DNA of 64,000 bases from assembly GCF_003339845.1 (NCBI RefSeq), contig NZ_PPTR01000001.1, positions 372,001 to 436,000 of the forward strand. Reading direction: 5' to 3'. Origin of the DNA: Gordonibacter sp. 28C. Lineage in GTDB: Bacteria; Actinomycetota; Coriobacteriia; Coriobacteriales; Eggerthellaceae. The position numbers and the translations under genes are program-made. Under the pieces are notes generated by a model. It saw nothing but the letters and a program-made list of their open reading frames with translations, had not been told where the DNA came from and did not search any database. Positions 24,236 to 32,416 of the stretch are shown one piece after another (positions within the stretch are counted from its first letter, which is position 1; every line of letters begins with the position of its first letter).

Positions 24236-26050
24236 ATGTCGCGCAACGAACGCTGTAACCACGTGAAAGTGAAGTCCGCAATGGCGAGCACCTTCGATTC
24301 CCGGAAAACGATGCAATTTGTAAGCGAAGAGGACAGCGTGCTGGCCGACACGCTTCGGTTGAGCGTGAGCAAGCACAAGATAGACGATCATTTCACGCTG
24401 GTTTGGGCGAACAAGTACTACTACCAGTTCATCGGTTATCCGAAAGAGGAGTACGAAGCCCTGTTCCACAATCGTCCCGACCTGTACTTCGAAGACAACC
24501 CCGAGGACTTCGCCGTCATCGTCGAGCATGTGACTGAAGCGCTCGAGAAGAACGCCGGTGGCTACGAGTGCATTGCCGGTTTGAACGCCAAAGACGGCCA
24601 GCATAAGTGGGTCAAGTTCGCCTCCACGTTTCTGGACGAGTACGTGGACGGCTACCAGCTGTCGTACACGACGATGGTGGACGTGACCGACCTAATCGAA
24701 GCGCAGCAGCAGCTCGACGAGCAGAAGCAGGCCCTGGAGAACGCAAACGAGGAACTTGAACGGCTCGCGTTCGTCGACCCGGTGACGGAAGGGTTCAACC
24801 AAACGCGCTTCGACCTCACGGTGCGTCGCGTCATCGATTCCGCCAAACCCGGCTCGTATGCGCTCGTGTCGCTCGATCTGAAGAAGTTCAAACTCTTGAA
24901 CGAGATACAAGGCAAAACGAGCGGAGACATGGTGCTGCGCTACGTGTACAAATGCCTGGGCGATCACCTTGACGGCGAGGAATGCGTTGCGCGCATCAAT
25001 GCCGACACCTTCAACCTTCTTATGCGCCAAGAGAGCAAAGAGGACATGTTCGCGCGCATCGACAACATGGTGCAGGACGTGAACCGGTTCAATATCGACG
25101 CCGAGCGTCCCTACTACCTGTCGTTCACCGTGGGTGTGTATCCCGTGGTCGATACGAGCCTGTCCCTCACCATCATGCGGGATCGCGCGAACGTCGCACG
25201 CAACTCCGGCAAGGAGGCGCCCAATGCGCGCCATTTCACGTGCGCGTTCTACAGCGATGTCGACCGCCGGAACTTGCTGACAGAGCAGGACATGGAAAAC
25301 CGCATGCACGGCGCGCTCGAGCGCGGCGAGTTCGTAGCGTACCTGCAGCCCAAGCAGCGGCTCTCCGACGGGGCGATCGGCGGCGCCGAGGCGCTCGTGC
25401 GCTGGATCGATCCCGTGCGCGGTTTGGTTCCGCCGGACGATTTCGTGCCGTTTTTCGAGCGAAACGGCTTCATCATCAACGTGGACCTCTGCGTGTTCGA
25501 TCAGGTGTGCAGGCTTCTGAAATCGTGGATCGACCAGGGGAAGAAACCTGTCCCCATCTCGGTGAACATGTCGCGGGCGCACCTGAGAGAGCAGAGCTTC
25601 CTCGGGCCTTACGAGGAGATTCGAGAAAGATACGGCGTTCCCGCCTCGCTCATCGAATTCGAGCTGACCGAGACATTGGTGTTCGGCGATCCTGAGACGT
25701 TCATGGGCGTCATCGACTTGCTGCACGCTCGCGGCTATCGCTGCTCGCTCGACGACTTCGGCAGCGGGTACTCGTCGCTCAACGTGCTGAAAGACGTGGA
25801 TATCGACACGATGAAGCTTGACCGAGCGTTCTTCTCGGCGGGCGATGCCACCGGGCAACGCGAGTGGGACGTGATAGAGTCGGTGGTGGCCTTGGCGAAG
25901 AAGCTCGACTTGAACACGGTGGCCGAGGGTGTCGAAGAGCCCGGTCAGGCAGTTCGCTTGCGCAGCATGGATTGCGACATGCTGCAAGGTTACGTGTTCT
26001 CGCGTCCTGTGACCGTGGCCGAGTTCGAGAAGATGCTGTTCGGCGAATAG
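24236..26050 (+). CDS. PAS-GGDEF-EAL protein, probable c-di-GMP phosphodiesterase
   Basis: 604 residues. A PAS-like sensor at about 35-150 (WANKYYYQFIGYPKEEYEAL), a coiled linker, a GGDEF-fold domain whose signature is degenerate (NADTF, residues 255-259, instead of GGDEF), and an EAL domain with all key motifs: EAL at 385-387, ISVNMSR, FELTETL, LDDFGSGYSS, DTMKLDR and VAEGVEE. It should hydrolyse c-di-GMP, with the inactive GGDEF perhaps as a GTP-sensing module. No signal peptide or TM segment, so it is cytoplasmic. ATG 24281 is an alternative start. Nearest c-di-GMP-related sequence is the GGDEF remnant at 7.3 kb. Confidence 0.88.
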   Translation: MSRNERCNHVKVKSAMASTFDSRKTMQFVSEEDSVLADTLRLSVSKHKIDDHFTLVWANKYYYQFIGYPKEEYEALFHNRPDLYFEDNPEDFAVIVEHVTEALEKNAGGYECIAGLNAKDGQHKWVKFASTFLDEYVDGYQLSYTTMVDVTDLIEAQQQLDEQKQALENANEELERLAFVDPVTEGFNQTRFDLTVRRVIDSAKPGSYALVSLDLKKFKLLNEIQGKTSGDMVLRYVYKCLGDHLDGEECVARINADTFNLLMRQESKEDMFARIDNMVQDVNRFNIDAERPYYLSFTVGVYPVVDTSLSLTIMRDRANVARNSGKEAPNARHFTCAFYSDVDRRNLLTEQDMENRMHGALERGEFVAYLQPKQRLSDGAIGGAEALVRWIDPVRGLVPPDDFVPFFERNGFIINVDLCVFDQVCRLLKSWIDQGKKPVPISVNMSRAHLREQSFLGPYEEIRERYGVPASLIEFELTETLVFGDPETFMGVIDLLHARGYRCSLDDFGSGYSSLNVLKDVDIDTMKLDRAFFSAGDATGQREWDVIESVVALAKKLDLNTVAEGVEEPGQAVRLRSMDCDMLQGYVFSRPVTVAEFEKMLFGE

Positions 26051-26261
26051 GGCCCTTTGACAGCTTGCTGCTTGTTCGTTTTGCGGCTTTCGCAAACGGG
26101 AGGCCCGCGCTTTCACGGGACGGTGTGAGACGTGGACGGTTGCGGGATCAGCTGAAACGCCGCTGCAGCCGCCTTTTGCATCCGCAAGCCTTTCGAGGGC
26201 TTCGCGTTGTGCTACCCTGTTCCTCATCTAAAACAGGCGGCAAGACGAGGACGTGGTGCAC

Positions 26262-27443
26262 ATGGTGAACGAGAGGATGTACGGGCTGGGAGCCGAGCCG
26301 AGCGCGATTCGCGAGCTGTTCGCGTACGGTATGGCGCGCAAGGCAGAAATCGGCGACGAGAACGTGTTCGACTTCAGCATCGGCAACCCCAGCGTGCCTG
26401 CACCCGAGGCCGTGAAGCAGGCCGTGCTCGAGCTCATGGAGGAGCCTCCCTGCGACCTGCACGGCTACACGCCGGCCGCCGGCGCGCCCAGCGTGCGCAA
26501 GACGGTGGCCGATCATATCCGACGCCGCTTCGGCGTCGCCGCGACGCCCGACCAGGTGTACCTGACGGCGGGCGCCGCAGCGGGCCTGGCCATCTCCGTC
26601 TCGACAATCACGAAACCGGGCGACGAGGTCATCGTCATCGCGCCGTACTTCCCCGAGTACAAGGTGTGGATCGACACCGCCGCGTGCACGTGCGTGGAGG
26701 TGCCGGCCCACGTGCCCGATTTCCAGCTGGACATCGACGCGCTGGACGCGGCCATCGGGCCGAAAACGAGCGCCGTCATCATCAACTCGCCGAACAACCC
26801 GGTGGGCGCCGTGTACACGCGCGAGAACCTGGAGGCGTTCGCCGCCTTGCTCGAGCGCAAGGAGGCCGAGCTCGGCCGCAAGATCTACGTCATCAGCGAC
26901 GAGCCGTACCGCGAGATCACCTACGGCGCCGAAGTTCCCTACGTGCCGTGCGTGTGGCCGCGCACCATCGTGTGCTACTCGTACTCGAAGTCGCTCTCCC
27001 TGCCGGGCGAGCGCATCGGCTACATCTACGTTTCCGACCTCATGGACGACGCGCGCGAGGTGTCCACGGCCGTGGCGGGCGCCGGTCGCGCGCTCGGGTT
27101 CATCTGCGCGCCCGTGCTGTTCCAGCGCGTGATCGAGCGCTGCATCGACGAGCCGTCCGACGTGGCATCCTACGCCGCGAACCGCGCGCTGCTCACCGAG
27201 GGTCTGGGGGCGCTCGGCTACGAGTTCGTGGAGCCCGACGGCGCGTTCTACCTGTGGGTTCGCGCGTTGGAGGACGACGCCCAGGCGTTCAGCGACCGCG
27301 CGAAGGCCCATGAGCTGCTGCTCGTGCCGTCCGACAGCTTCGGCGTGGGCGGCTGGGTGCGCGTGAGCTACTGCATTTCCCGTGAAACCATCGAGAATAG
27401 CATGCCCGCATTCAAGGCGCTCATGGAGGAATATCGGAACTAA
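26262..27443 (+). CDS. PLP-dependent class I/II aminotransferase
   Basis: 393 residues from ATG 26262; two GTG codons at 26253 and 26256 are also possible. Fold-type I features: substrate motif FSIGNPSVPAPEAV, INSPNNPVGAVYTRE, ISDEPYREITY with the PLP Asp, and the Schiff-base Lys in YSYSKSLSLPGERIGYI. It is close to aspartate-type aminotransferases. Its stop overlaps the stop of the convergent polyferredoxin gene by about 3-4 nt. The substrate is not clear. Confidence 0.87.
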   Translation: MVNERMYGLGAEPSAIRELFAYGMARKAEIGDENVFDFSIGNPSVPAPEAVKQAVLELMEEPPCDLHGYTPAAGAPSVRKTVADHIRRRFGVAATPDQVYLTAGAAAGLAISVSTITKPGDEVIVIAPYFPEYKVWIDTAACTCVEVPAHVPDFQLDIDALDAAIGPKTSAVIINSPNNPVGAVYTRENLEAFAALLERKEAELGRKIYVISDEPYREITYGAEVPYVPCVWPRTIVCYSYSKSLSLPGERIGYIYVSDLMDDAREVSTAVAGAGRALGFICAPVLFQRVIERCIDEPSDVASYAANRALLTEGLGALGYEFVEPDGAFYLWVRALEDDAQAFSDRAKAHELLLVPSDSFGVGGWVRVSYCISRETIENSMPAFKALMEEYRN

Positions 27444-28696
27444 GCGTGGCTGGACCGTTTGCGTTCGGGAAGCACACGGCGTTTGGGGATGGCGATCTCG
27501 ATGGGGTCGAGGGCGAACAGCTCGCCGACGGTGAGCGTCTCGTCGCGGACGAGGGCGCCGTAGCGGCATGTGTCCTCGCACACGCCGCAGTCGCGGCAGC
27601 GGGAGGGGTCGAACTCCAGCAGCGTGCGGCCGCCCGGCAAGCGTCCGGCTTTGCGGAGCGCGCCGGTGGGGCAGAACAGGGCGCATTGGGCGCAGCCGGA
27701 GCAGTGGTCGGCATCGACGCCCACGCGCGGAGCGAGCGCTCGGGGGACCACGGCTTCGTCGTCGGGCAGGCCGGCGGCGTGCAGGTCGTCGAGCATCTGC
27801 CAGCGTCGGGCGTCCGGTTCGGGCTGGACGTCGGCATGCGCTGCGCCGGCCAGCGACTCCAGCTGCTTGGCCGCTTCGGCTTTGGCGGTGTCGATGAGCG
27901 AGGTGCCCGCCTGGGAGATCAGGTTGCGGCGGGACAGCTCGCCGGCGGCATCGGCGTCGGGTTCCGCCTCTAGCGGTGCGAGGCCGTCTTCGCCGGTTGA
28001 TTCGATGACGGTGCCGAGGCCCCAGGCGTCGCAGATGCGTTGCGCTTGGGCAGCTGCCTCGCGTGCGCGTGCGGCGGCGGTTGCCAGCTCGCACGCTGCG
28101 CAGGCTTCCAGGGGAAGGACGATGCGTTCGACGCCGCTGCACGCCATATGGACCAGCACGGCAGCGTCGACCCATCCGAGGCAGGGGAGCACGACGGTTC
28201 GATTCCCGTCGAGGCGACGCGCTTGCGCCCAGCGCTCGCAGGCAAGGCCCGCCGTTGCGGGAGCGGGGCCTTCGACGGCGTTTCCGAAAGCCCGCCCGTC
28301 TAGGACGATCGATTCGTCGGCGATTCCGCCCGTTGCGGCGGCATGCAGGCAGGCGGCCGCGCTCGCCGAGATCCCGCGTTCGAACAACGTCTCGTCATCG
28401 AGCGGCGTCATCGCCAGCAGGGCGTTTGTCGGGCAGGCGGTCACGCAGGCGCCGCAATGCGCGCATGCTTCGGCGTCGATGCGCGGCCCGGCCGCATCGA
28501 CGGGGTTGATCGACTCGTACGGCTGCGCGCCTTCGGCAACGAGCGGCGTCACGGCCAGCGCATCGACGGGGCACGCGTCGGCGCAGGCCGTGCAGTGCGC
28601 TCCCGCGTCGCGCGCCGTCAGGCACCGCGGTGCATGCAACAGGGCGACAGGCGGTCGTTCGGCCGCGCGCTGGACTATGTCAATGAGGTCGGGCAT
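27440..28696 (-). CDS. Polyferredoxin-like 4Fe-4S protein
   Basis: 418 residues from ATG 28696 (MPDLIDIVQRAAERPP); the open frame extends upstream only as a shadow of the aldolase gene. Two cluster motifs near the N-terminus (CTACADACPVDAL; CAHCGACVTACPTNAL) and two near the C-terminus (CSGCAQCALFCPTGAL; CRDCGVCEDTCRYGAL) flank a central domain with LPCLGWVDAAVLVHMACSGV and EACAACELA, somewhat like the small Fe-S subunits of hydrogenase/heterodisulfide reductase systems. It is soluble and without signal peptide. It starts 22 bp after the aldolase gene, likely co-transcribed. Electron partner unknown. Confidence 0.8.
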   Translation of the reverse strand: MPDLIDIVQRAAERPPVALLHAPRCLTARDAGAHCTACADACPVDALAVTPLVAEGAQPYESINPVDAAGPRIDAEACAHCGACVTACPTNALLAMTPLDDETLFERGISASAAACLHAAATGGIADESIVLDGRAFGNAVEGPAPATAGLACERWAQARRLDGNRTVVLPCLGWVDAAVLVHMACSGVERIVLPLEACAACELATAAARAREAAAQAQRICDAWGLGTVIESTGEDGLAPLEAEPDADAAGELSRRNLISQAGTSLIDTAKAEAAKQLESLAGAAHADVQPEPDARRWQMLDDLHAAGLPDDEAVVPRALAPRVGVDADHCSGCAQCALFCPTGALRKAGRLPGGRTLLEFDPSRCRDCGVCEDTCRYGALVRDETLTVGELFALDPIEIAIPKRRVLPERKRSSHA

Positions 28697-28718
28697 GCCG
28701 GTCGCTTTCGCTCGGCGC

Positions 28719-29756
28719 TTACAGCAGCGCCAGCAGCTCGTCCACGGCTTCCGGCCGGGTGGCCCAGCTCGTGGCGAAGCGCACCACGGTGCGGCCGTCG
28801 GGCGTGCGCTCCCAGAAGCCGAACGAGGCGTGCTGCGCCAGGCGCTCCTTGGTGGCGTCGTCCAGCACCACGAACTGCTGGTTCGTGGGCGAGTCGATAT
28901 GCAGGTCGTAGCCCTTCGCGCGGAAGCCCTCGGCGATGCGCTGCGCCAGGTCGACGGCATGGCGGCCGACGCGCTCGTAGCGCAGCTGGCCGTCCTCCTG
29001 CTCGAACAGCACATCGAACTGCAGGCCCAGGAAGCGTCCCTTCGCCAGCAGCGCCCCGCGCTTCTTCATGAGCGTGAAGAAGTGGTCGTCCAGCCCCGGC
29101 TTCGTGAAAACCACGGCCTCGCCGCAGAACGCGCCCACCTTCGTGCCGCCGATGTAGAACGCGTCGCACAAACGCGCGATGTCGGGCAGCGCGACGTCGG
29201 TTCCCACAGCGGCCAGGCCGTAGCCCATGCGCGCGCCGTCCATGAACAGCCGCATGCCGAAGTCGCGGCACACCTGCGAGAGCGCTTCCAGCTCGGCGAG
29301 CGAGTACACGGTGCCGTACTCGGTGGGGTGCGAGATGTAGACGGCGCCCGGCGCCACGATGTGCTCGCGGTTCTCGTCGCCCCAGTACGCCTCGCACAGC
29401 GCGCGCACCTCGACGGCGTCGAGCTTGCCGTTATGCTGGGGCAGCGGCAGGGTCTTGCGTCCGCACGCTTCCACCGCTCCGGCCTCGTGCGCGGTGATGT
29501 GCCCGGTGGTGGCCGAGACGATGCCCTCCCACGGTTTCAGTATCTGGTCGGCCACAGCGGCATTGGCCTGCGTGCCGCCCACCAGGAAGTAAACGGCGGC
29601 CTCCGGGCAGTCGCACGCCGCTCGGATGCGATCGCGCGCATGCTCGCACACCTCGTCGGTGCCGTAGCCGCTCGTTTGGTCGAGGTTCGTGGCGGCCAGC
29701 CGCTCGATGATGGCCGGATGCGCGCCTTCCATATAGTCGCTGTCGAAATGAAGCAT
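28719..29756 (-). CDS. Threonine aldolase family PLP enzyme
   Basis: 345 residues. FDSDYMEGAHPAIIERLAAT at the start, TSGYGTDEVCEHAR, the Asp-containing LFMDGARMGYGLAA and the PLP lysine in YIGGTKVGAFCG match low-specificity threonine aldolases (threonine or allo-threonine to glycine and acetaldehyde). AAAGGATC precedes ATG 29756. The following gene is the polyferredoxin and the preceding, same-strand gene upstream is the TetR regulator. Confidence 0.87.
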   Translation of the reverse strand: MLHFDSDYMEGAHPAIIERLAATNLDQTSGYGTDEVCEHARDRIRAACDCPEAAVYFLVGGTQANAAVADQILKPWEGIVSATTGHITAHEAGAVEACGRKTLPLPQHNGKLDAVEVRALCEAYWGDENREHIVAPGAVYISHPTEYGTVYSLAELEALSQVCRDFGMRLFMDGARMGYGLAAVGTDVALPDIARLCDAFYIGGTKVGAFCGEAVVFTKPGLDDHFFTLMKKRGALLAKGRFLGLQFDVLFEQEDGQLRYERVGRHAVDLAQRIAEGFRAKGYDLHIDSPTNQQFVVLDDATKERLAQHASFGFWERTPDGRTVVRFATSWATRPEAVDELLALL

Positions 29757-29792
29757 GACTCTCGGGATCCTTTCTCTGTTCGATGCAATAGG

Positions 29793-30482
29793 TTACTTGA
29801 TTTTTGTAACGTATTTATCGTCGTAAGCGAAGTCGGAATAGTAGCGGTTGTCGATGGGGAGCGTGTCGAAAATCTCTTTGCCCTGCCTCATTATCTCTTT
29901 GATTTCTTCGTCGTGCATTCCCAATTGCCGGAGAAAGAAACGAATGCCGAACTCAGCGGCATCTTCCCAGGTGTACTCCTCGGGATCGTTCGATGTGGCA
30001 ATGAGGAGCGCGTCGGACATGCCCAGCTGCGCCGCTACGATCAGATTGAGTTCGTGGTCGTCGATTCCCTCTATTCCTTGGTCGTCGATAACGCATTGAT
30101 AGTAGTACTTCACCGTGTCAAGGGCGGAGAATGACGGCAGCCGTTCGGTGGAAATGTCCAACAAGAAGCGCCTGATGTTACCATCTTCGAAATTGCGTTT
30201 CCACATATGGTAGTTCTCGATGACCATGAGCGTGGTCTTGTCGTAGGCGTCCCCGCACAGCTTCTCGATGTAGATCTTGTTTTGCGCCTCGTATTCGGCG
30301 TCGATAACCGCCGCGATATCGCGTTTGCCACGAAAGTGATAGGTGATGCTTCCCGGCGGAATGTCGGCTTTCTTGCAGATGTCATCATAGGTGGTGTTCG
30401 CATAACCTTTGCGGTAGAACAACTTCTTGCACACATCGATAATAAGTTTTTTCTTCTTCTCGCCGGCTTTCAACCTGACCAT
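29793..30482 (-). CDS. TetR-family transcriptional regulator
   Basis: 229 residues from ATG 30482 (MVRLKAGEKKKKLIIDVCKK; GGAG upstream). The N-terminal helix-turn-helix is KGYANTTYDDICKKADIPPG then SITYHFRGKRDIAAVIDAEY. The C-terminal ligand domain is unlike common TetR subfamilies. The gene is divergent from the nitrilase gene, with a 249-bp AT-rich region carrying two similar palindromes between them; it most likely represses the nitrilase operon and itself. Codon and base use is more AT-rich than the neighbours, which may indicate transfer. Confidence 0.87.
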   Translation of the reverse strand: MVRLKAGEKKKKLIIDVCKKLFYRKGYANTTYDDICKKADIPPGSITYHFRGKRDIAAVIDAEYEAQNKIYIEKLCGDAYDKTTLMVIENYHMWKRNFEDGNIRRFLLDISTERLPSFSALDTVKYYYQCVIDDQGIEGIDDHELNLIVAAQLGMSDALLIATSNDPEEYTWEDAAEFGIRFFLRQLGMHDEEIKEIMRQGKEIFDTLPIDNRYYSDFAYDDKYVTKIK

Positions 30483-30597
30483 GCGGCAGCTCCATCCCTC
30501 GTTTTTCTGGGCTTCATTATCCCTCACTGATATAGGGAAAGTGGCAAGAATTGCCCAAAACCCGCTTCGCCACAGCAAAAGGCCTGATATCAAAATA

Positions 30598-30609
30598 TGA
30601 GTATACTCA
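30598..30609. promoter_or_regulatory. Candidate TetR operator 1, TGAGTATACTCA
   Basis: A perfect 12-bp palindrome in the AT-rich region between the TetR gene and the nitrilase gene. It shares the core TGAGTRTACTCA with operator 2, whose centre is about 80 bp away. The assignment to the adjacent TetR is inference from position and repetition. Confidence 0.65.
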
Positions 30610-30676
30610 AATATTGATAAGTTATCAAAAATGTATTTACAAACTTTCAATCAGAATATATATTACAGACATAGAA

Positions 30677-30692
30677 ATTGAGTGTACTCAAT
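30677..30692. promoter_or_regulatory. Candidate TetR operator 2, ATTGAGTGTACTCAAT
   Basis: Seven-bp inverted arms with a 2-bp centre, 40 nt upstream of the nitrilase start, well placed to block its promoter. Second copy of the TGAGTRTACTCA core. Confidence 0.65.
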
Positions 30693-30731
30693 TTTTAGAA
30701 ATGGATCGTGTCCTACTAGGAGGGGATGGTT

Positions 30732-31631
30732 ATGGCTGTAATTGCAAGCGTTGCGATGGACCTCGTACGCGACAAAGAGGCGAACAAGGCGAAGATGACC
30801 AAGTTCATCGAAGAGGCTGCGGAAAAGAACGTCGATCTCATTCTTTTCCCAGAGCTAGCGCTCGGCGGATTGCCGGAAAAACCCATGTTCGTATTCAGTC
30901 CCGAAGACGCCTTCTACCAGCACGACGTCGCCGAGTTGGTACCCGAAGGCGATTCCACCCAGTACTTCATCGACCTTGCCAAGAAGCACGATATGTACAT
31001 TGCCTGGGGGATGACCGAGCAGAGCCATGAGAACTGGGACATGATCTACAACGCGCTCGTTCTCGTGGGCCCCGAGGGCTTCGTGGGCAAATACCGCAAG
31101 GTGCACCTTCCCCTCACCGAGCGCATCATGATGTACTCGGGCGAGGGAGACTACCCCGTTTTCGATACGCGTATCGGCAAGATAGGCTTGATGATCTGCT
31201 TCGACAAGGCGTATCCCGAAGTCGCGCGCACGCTGGCCCTCAAGGGCGCCGACGTTCTGCTGTGCCCCACCGCCTGGCCGTCCATCGAGCCCAACGAAGA
31301 TGACAACGACTACAAAGCAGGCAACGTGTTCAGCTTCGCCCGCGCGCTTGAGAACATGTGCTTCTTCGTCGACTCCTGTGTGAGCGGTCCCTTCGAGATG
31401 GGGCACAGCCGGATCATCGGTCCTAACCCCATGCAGATCTGCGCCTCCACCAGCTTCGAGGAAGGCATGGCGGTGGCCGATGTCGACATCCACGGCGAGA
31501 TCAAGAAGGCGCGTCTTGCCTCCATGGCGGGCTCTGACCTGTTGAAGGATCGCAAGCCGGCGACGTACGGCGAGCTGGTCAAGGCGAATCGCCGCAACCC
31601 CATCTCGGGTGACATTGGACAGTTTGAATGA
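30732..31631 (+). CDS. Carbon-nitrogen hydrolase (nitrilase superfamily)
   Basis: 299 residues from ATG 30732, chosen because AGGAGG lies 8 nt upstream; the ATG at 30726 is only 2 nt from it. The Glu-Lys-Cys triad is complete: E41 in LFPELALGG, K123 in KYRKVHLP and C156 in GLMICFDKAYPE. Such enzymes hydrolyse amides, carbamoyl compounds or nitriles to acids and ammonia in the cytoplasm. The neighbours (TetR operators upstream, small membrane protein and MFS transporter downstream) suggest an inducible uptake and degradation pathway for an amide-type compound, but no substrate can be named. Confidence 0.88.
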   Translation: MAVIASVAMDLVRDKEANKAKMTKFIEEAAEKNVDLILFPELALGGLPEKPMFVFSPEDAFYQHDVAELVPEGDSTQYFIDLAKKHDMYIAWGMTEQSHENWDMIYNALVLVGPEGFVGKYRKVHLPLTERIMMYSGEGDYPVFDTRIGKIGLMICFDKAYPEVARTLALKGADVLLCPTAWPSIEPNEDDNDYKAGNVFSFARALENMCFFVDSCVSGPFEMGHSRIIGPNPMQICASTSFEEGMAVADVDIHGEIKKARLASMAGSDLLKDRKPATYGELVKANRRNPISGDIGQFE

Positions 31632-31777
31632 CGATGTGGCCGATCGAGCATCGGTCTTTGCATCTGGCATATAGGAGCAGCTGCCGGCCTCATTGCGATT
31701 GGCGTCGGCGAGACCGGCGGCTGCGATTCCCTGGCCCGAAAGTCGGACCATGGGCATTATCTAGGAGGAAATGACTT

Positions 31778-32293
31778 ATGAATCCTTTGAAAGGCCCCGG
31801 CGGTTTCGGCCGCGTCGTCAACGGCTTCATGAACATCATCATGTGCGCGATCTTGAGCGTGTACGTGCTATGGACGGTGCAGAACCTTCCCGGAAACGAG
31901 GCTCTTCCCATCTTCACGCCGCTCGGCTTCTTCGTGTCGTTCGTCACCAGCTTCTGCGTTGGCGAGTTCGTGGGCGATCATGTTCCCGCTCTTGCGTGGG
32001 GCCAGAAACTCGCGGCTGCCCTGCATGTGAAAAACAAGGTAGGCGCGCACTTCATCAGCGTAGCGGTGCTCGCCTTGGTTATGATCACGTCCATCAGCTA
32101 TGTTTGCACATGGATCAACAACGTTCAAGTTGCCGGATGGGACGGAACCTTCGCCGCTTGGATTATGGTGTACCCGTTCTTGCTGGCAAGCGGTTACGTG
32201 GTCGAGCTTGTCATGCTTCCCGTCGCCATGAAGCTAGCTGCGGCTGTAAGCGGATTCGATCCCTCGAAGGCTCCGGCTCCTGCCGAGGCTTAG
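31778..32293 (+). CDS. Uncharacterised four-TM membrane protein
   Basis: 171 residues with four hydrophobic segments at about 17-37, 48-68, 88-110 and 124-150, and an Ala/Pro-rich tail (SKAPAPAEA). It is preceded by TAGGAGGAAA and ATG 31778. I do not recognise the family with confidence; the layout resembles small DUF2798-like membrane proteins. It lies 146 bp after the nitrilase gene and ends at a strong terminator, so it is probably in the same TetR-controlled unit. Confidence 0.75.
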   Translation: MNPLKGPGGFGRVVNGFMNIIMCAILSVYVLWTVQNLPGNEALPIFTPLGFFVSFVTSFCVGEFVGDHVPALAWGQKLAAALHVKNKVGAHFISVAVLALVMITSISYVCTWINNVQVAGWDGTFAAWIMVYPFLLASGYVVELVMLPVAMKLAAAVSGFDPSKAPAPAEA

Positions 32294-32314
32294 CTCCCGT
32301 TGCTTCCGTTTCCG

Positions 32315-32347
32315 CGAACGCCCGCCCCTCTGGCGGGCGTTCGTTTC
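32315..32347. terminator. Intrinsic terminator
   Basis: CGAACGCCCGCC (32315-32326), loop CCTCT, GGCGGGCGTTCG (32332-32343), then TTTC. Confidence 0.8.
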
Positions 32348-32416
32348 GTCTCGCTCTGAAAAGCGTCTCGTTTGCGATTGCCTGCGATGCTCCGCGTCGC
32401 CAGAAAGGAAAAGTCG

